DNA of 64,000 nucleotides from Auanema rhodensis (Eukaryota; Nematoda; Chromadorea; Rhabditida; Rhabditidae). The notes under the pieces were generated by a model. The model saw only the letters and a list, made by a program, of their open reading frames with translations, did not search any database and was not told where the DNA came from. The stretch is taken from positions 12,276,001-12,340,000 of the forward strand of contig OZ059895.1 in the NCBI GenBank assembly GCA_964057225.1, given 5' to 3'. Shown here piece after piece: positions 60,779 to 64,000 of this stretch (position 1 is its first letter; every line of letters begins with the position of its first letter). The translations under genes and the position numbers were made by a program.

Positions 60779-61012
60779 CAGCTGCACGAGGTGAATTCAT
60801 AGTTTTTCTTTTCTTCTCTTTTCATTTCTTTTTCTTTTCTTTTTCTTTTTATATTGTTTTCATTTTTTTTTCATATTATTCCTATAACACTATTATTCCT
60901 ATTAGTATTCTAATTCTAATTCATTTATATATATATTTTTCTCATTTGTTTCTTTTTCTTAAAAGGTCTAATTTCTTATAGCTGAGGTCAGCTACTTTTT
61001 CAATATAAGGCA
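60779..61012. other. Pyrimidine-rich tract before element D 3' LTR
   Basis: TTTTCTTTTC-type sequence and AT-rich DNA with no supported gene. No convincing polypurine tract is visible next to the LTR (flank ATATAAGGCA). Confidence 0.5.
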
Positions 61013-61351
61013 TGTTCCATACGTGTCTTATAAAGAAGGCGGTTGACAACGTCAACCGACTTTTGGTTAATAGAATTCAATGAGAAACTAGACCTGAACT
61101 ACTTTTTGTATAAATTCAATTATATTTGTAATTAATATTTTGCTATATAAACCCCTGAGAAAGCAACTAGGTTGGCTTTCTCATAACATGTAGTTTCATT
61201 TATTTGATTATTGTATTATGCTTTTATAATTGTATTTCCATATTCTGAATAAACTTCTTTTTCGCTACTCTCTGTTATTTTTACAATGACATTCACACTA
61301 TTAAAGTCCATATGGTTACCTAGCCGGAACCCTAGGAACCAATATGGAACG
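61013..61351 (+). repeat. Element D 3' LTR
   Basis: 339 bp, differing from the 5' LTR at several positions; ends GGAACG directly before TCTT of the 5S spacer. Confidence 0.88.
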
Positions 61352-61572
61352 TCTTAACTTTACTGTTTCTATCTATTTCCTATTGAAACAAACATTGTTT
61401 TAACACTATACAACTGTGAAACCTTTTTTAATTTATTGTATTTGGAGCTCATAAGATTTGATATCTTCGAGGGATTTAGATGTAACGTAGAAAATTACAT
61501 AACTAACATGAAATTGGAAAAAAAAACAATAACGAGGATAAGTATGTAAATCATTGAATATCAGATATTTTT

Positions 61573-61691
61573 GCTTACGACCATACCACGTTGAAAGTAC
61601 GCCATCCCGTCCGATCTGGCAAGTCAAGCAACGTTGGGCCCGGTTAGTACTTGGATCGGAGACGGCTTGGGAATCCCGGGTGCCGTAAGCT
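61573..61691 (+). rRNA. 5S rRNA
   Basis: Complete consensus copy; upstream bases TTTTTG instead of TTTTCG. The next gene follows after 529 bp. Confidence 0.94.
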
Positions 61692-62101
61692 TTTCAAATT
61701 TTTTTAACGATCATACCACGTTGAAAGTACGCCATGCAGCTGATTTTCAATTTTATCTCTTCCGTAACAAATGTTTTCAATTTTCCAGCAGTTTTACTTA
61801 GATAGCTCAACCCAAGGCATCAAAATATCTTCAATCTTATTTCTATATTACAGTTATAAACCAGTAGTTTATGAACCTTAATCTTAACTTTACTGTTTCT
61901 ATCTATTTCCTATTGAAACAAACGTTGTTTAAACACTATACAACTGTGAAACCTTTTTTAATTTATTGTATTTGGAGCTCATAAGATTTGATATCATCGA
62001 GGGATTTAGATGTAACGTGGAAAATTACATAACTAACATGAAATTGGAAAAAAAACAATAACGAGGATAAGTATGTAAATCATTGAATATCAGGTATTTT
62101 T

Positions 62102-62169
62102 GCTTACGACCATACCACGTTGAAAGTACGCCATCCCGTCCGATCTGGCAATTCAAGCAACGTTGGGCC
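62102..62169 (+). pseudogene. 5S rRNA 5' piece, split by solo BEL LTR
   Basis: Nt 1-68 with G51T; nt 64-68 (GGGCC) are repeated at 62500-62504. Confidence 0.93.
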
Positions 62170-62499
62170 TGTCACGGTCAACGTGAAAATACGAACTTTA
62201 TTGTGTTAACGTTTTGTTCGTATTTTTTGTATTAACTCCACCCCCTTTAACCATCTGGTGCCTCCCTATAAAAGGGAGAACCAAATGGTTAAAATTTTTA
62301 TGTCTCACTAATTTTGTATTGATTTTAGGAATTTCTTGGAAATTCTTAAATCAATCCACTTGTTCAATTTACTGTTGTTGCATTTGTTGAATAAACCTTT
62401 CTTCATTTAACTTGTCTTAACGCATAATACCGCACTCATACGAACCGACTCCATACTTGGACTGATACTTGGAGGTAATAGTCCAGTTGTCAAGCGACA
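62170..62499 (+). mobile_element. Solo BEL LTR in a 5S gene
   Basis: 330 bp, TGTCACGGTC to AAGCGACA, with TATA box CTATAAAAGGGA and GAATAAACC. The part from the TATA box to the 3' end is close to the LTR of the full BEL; the first 80 bp differ strongly. It is flanked by GGGCC (62165-62169 and 62500-62504). The site and orientation relative to 5S are identical to those of the full element. A solo LTR normally results from recombination between the two LTRs of one insertion. Confidence 0.93.
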
Positions 62500-62555
62500 G
62501 GGCCCGGTTAGTACTTGGATCGGAGACGGCTTGAAAATCCCGGGTGCCGTAAGCT
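62500..62555 (+). pseudogene. 5S rRNA 3' piece, split by solo BEL LTR
   Basis: Nt 64-119 with G98A and G99A. The next gene start (62966) is where a 529-bp unit plus the 335-bp insertion predicts it. Confidence 0.92.
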
Positions 62556-62965
62556 TTTCAAATTTTTTTAACGATCGTACCACGTTGAAAGTACGCCATG
62601 CAGCTGATTTTCAATTTTATCTCTTTCGTAACAAATGTTTTTAATTTTCCAGCAGTTTTACTTAGATAGCTCAACCCAAGGCATCAAAATATCTTCAATC
62701 TTATTCCTATATCACAGTTATAAACCAGTAGTTTATGAACCTTCATCTTAACTTTACTGTTTCTATCTATTTCCTATTGAAACAAACATTGTTTAAACAC
62801 TATACAACTGTATAACCTTTTCTAATTTATTGTTATTAGATCTCATAAGATTTGATATCATCGAGGGATTTAGATGTAACGTAGAAAATTACATAACTAA
62901 CATGAAATTGGAAAAAAAACAATAACGAGGATAAGTATGTAAATCATTGAATATCAGATATTTTC

Positions 62966-62994
62966 GCTTACGACCATATCACGTTGAAAGTACG
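62966..62994 (+). pseudogene. 5S rRNA first 29 nt at the array edge
   Basis: Nt 1-29 with C14T, then non-5S sequence (GCCTTTTGACTTTGG) instead of nt 30. This is the last 5S sequence in the window. Confidence 0.85.
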
Positions 62995-64000
62995 GCCTTT
63001 TGACTTTGGCACAGAAATACGTTGACACAATCAAGGCACAGCACTTTGGCACAAGTTATATACTTTGACACAGAAGAAATTTTAAATTAATACTTTGGCA
63101 CAGCTATTATATTTTATTTTTTTTGGGACTTTTCTTTTTAATTTCCAAATTAATATATTTTATCTTATTTTCGAGTTTTTCTATATATTTTTCCGAGTTT
63201 TTCAAAATTTTTATAATTCTTCCTGAAACCAAATATTTATTCATGATTCTCTTAAACAAAGCTCTAAAACTTTTTGAATAATTCTGAAATTTTTAAAAGA
63301 CAAATGAAATTTTCAAAAATTAAGATGATTTGGTTTATTTTGAATTTTTTTGAAACAGTCAATTCAAATGACAAATCACAAGAAGAAATTGTGGAACTGA
63401 AAATTTAATGATGAATAAAAATTCATTAAAAAAAATTAAAATTCAACCAACTTAGCAAGTGCTTGTATTTTTCTCGATTTGTTCTGCTTGCTGAAAATAT
63501 GACCTTTTCTTTTACTCAGTTTGCATCCTTGTTGAGGTTCCATCTGATCCGCTATAATCTGTCTCACGGTTATGCTTTCACTTGCATCCGAGAGAGAATT
63601 GATTATTTCGGATTGCATCTCGTTCTCCAAAGAATTCAAAACAGCAATACTGAAAACTATAAGCATTAGTGAAAGTCCTGTAGTTGTGATTCACCTGTGG
63701 ATACAAAGTCTTAAGTTTGTCTTTTTTTAACGCATAGCAGGGATTGACAACTTAATGTTTTTTTCTGAGAATCGAAAAAAATATGACAACAACTGAAACA
63801 AGCCTTCCGTCAATATTTATGAAAAAAACGCACAAATGTTTGTTATCTGAATCTAAAAGGAAAAAATTGTCTACTGATTTGAACACAGTCATCCTAGACA
63901 CAGCTTTAGCGAAGGCTTCACGGTTTGTTTTATGAACTAAAACATATTTCTGAATATTTTTGTCTTACCGAGAAAAACTTACGATCCATGACCCAGTCGG
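62995..64000 (-). mobile_element. Second MULE-like element, partial
   Basis: Begins inside a 5S gene. The first 110 bp hold about four copies of ACTTTGGCACAG (63003, 63043, 63062 as ACTTTGACACAG, 63092) and a partial one at 63031, like sub-terminal transposase-binding repeats. 63110-63435 is AT-rich without a gene. From 63436 on, minus-strand coding resembles the C-terminus of the transposase at 24796-27911. The other end lies outside the window, so inverted repeats and target duplication cannot be checked. Confidence 0.5.
63436..63666 (-). pseudogene. Transposase-like C-terminal exon
   Basis: 76 residues from the first ATG. The pattern KRKGHIFSKQNKSRKI and the preceding LNSLENEMQSEII match RKGRQYSKNNYSRQI and LKKLEDSVADHYI of the MULE at 24439-28187 in order and spacing. 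Further minus-strand coding seems to lie between 63690 and the window edge (for example around 63900, REAFAKAV), with likely introns, but I cannot fix its exons. Confidence 0.45.

Larger units (their letters stand above)
54049..61351 (+). mobile_element. LTR element D carrying non-retroviral genes
   Basis: A 7.3-kb element bounded by related LTRs (54049 to about 54393 and 61013-61351) and a 4-bp target duplication TCTT (54045-54048 and 61352-61355). Removing it restores an uninterrupted 5S spacer. It has the tRNA-Gln primer site and a leader shorter than in copy A (about 0.5 kb missing), then only the first 14 codons of gag (54 nt from 55005 on) before unrelated sequence begins near 55053. 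Instead of gag, env and pol there are a minus-strand SET-domain gene, a plus-strand small gene and an ORF near the 3' LTR. Whether the element moved with this cargo or received it later is not settled by the sequence. Confidence 0.85.

Overview
The window looks like nematode nuclear DNA. The evidence is a 119-nt 5S rRNA gene of nematode type repeated in tandem, introns of about 35-50 nt with TTTCAG-like acceptors, AT-rich spacers, and a BEL/Pao retroelement carrying a phlebovirus-like envelope, a combination known from nematodes. The species cannot be named from sequence alone. Almost the whole window is one 5S rDNA cluster broken up by transposable elements; no ordinary single-copy host gene is evident. 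LAYOUT. 1-24438: plus-strand 5S array made of 22 complete 529-bp units and 32 shortened 399-bp units, ending in the first 18 nt of a 23rd gene. 24439-28187: a MULE-type DNA transposon (about 224-bp terminal inverted repeats, 10-bp target duplication) sitting in that 23rd gene. 28188-29564: more 5S units. 29565-41025: two head-to-tail, truncated copies (A and B) of one LTR retroelement family whose coding order is gag, then an envelope-like membrane glycoprotein, then protease and RT. 41011-51659: a block of 5S repeat in inverted orientation, split by a full-length 10.2-kb BEL/Pao element (41353-51531, minus strand) with 337-bp LTRs. 51660-52345: a divergent LTR with primer site and short leader. 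52346-54048: plus-strand 5S again. 54049-61351: a complete LTR-to-LTR element of the A/B family (4-bp target duplication) whose gag-pol has been replaced by other genes: a minus-strand 15-exon SET-domain gene, a divergent plus-strand small gene and a GC-richer ORF with its own TATA box. 61352-62994: 5S units, one holding a solo BEL LTR. 62995-64000: the start of a second MULE-like element, also inserted in a 5S gene. HOW THE PARTS RELATE. Five insertions with readable ends lie inside 5S genes or spacers. The full BEL and the solo LTR, whose promoter regions differ strongly, sit after exactly the same 5S nucleotide (68) in the same orientation, which points to targeted integration into a Pol III gene. 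The shortened 5S units are explained by loss of 130 bp between two direct copies of the 5S 5' end. Many reading-frame breaks fall at homopolymer runs, so part of the apparent decay could be consensus error. The strongest leads are the 5S-targeting BEL, its extra genes downstream of env (an antisense spliced mini-gene and a zinc-knuckle ORF), the gag-env-pro-pol order of family A/B, and the gene-carrying element D.
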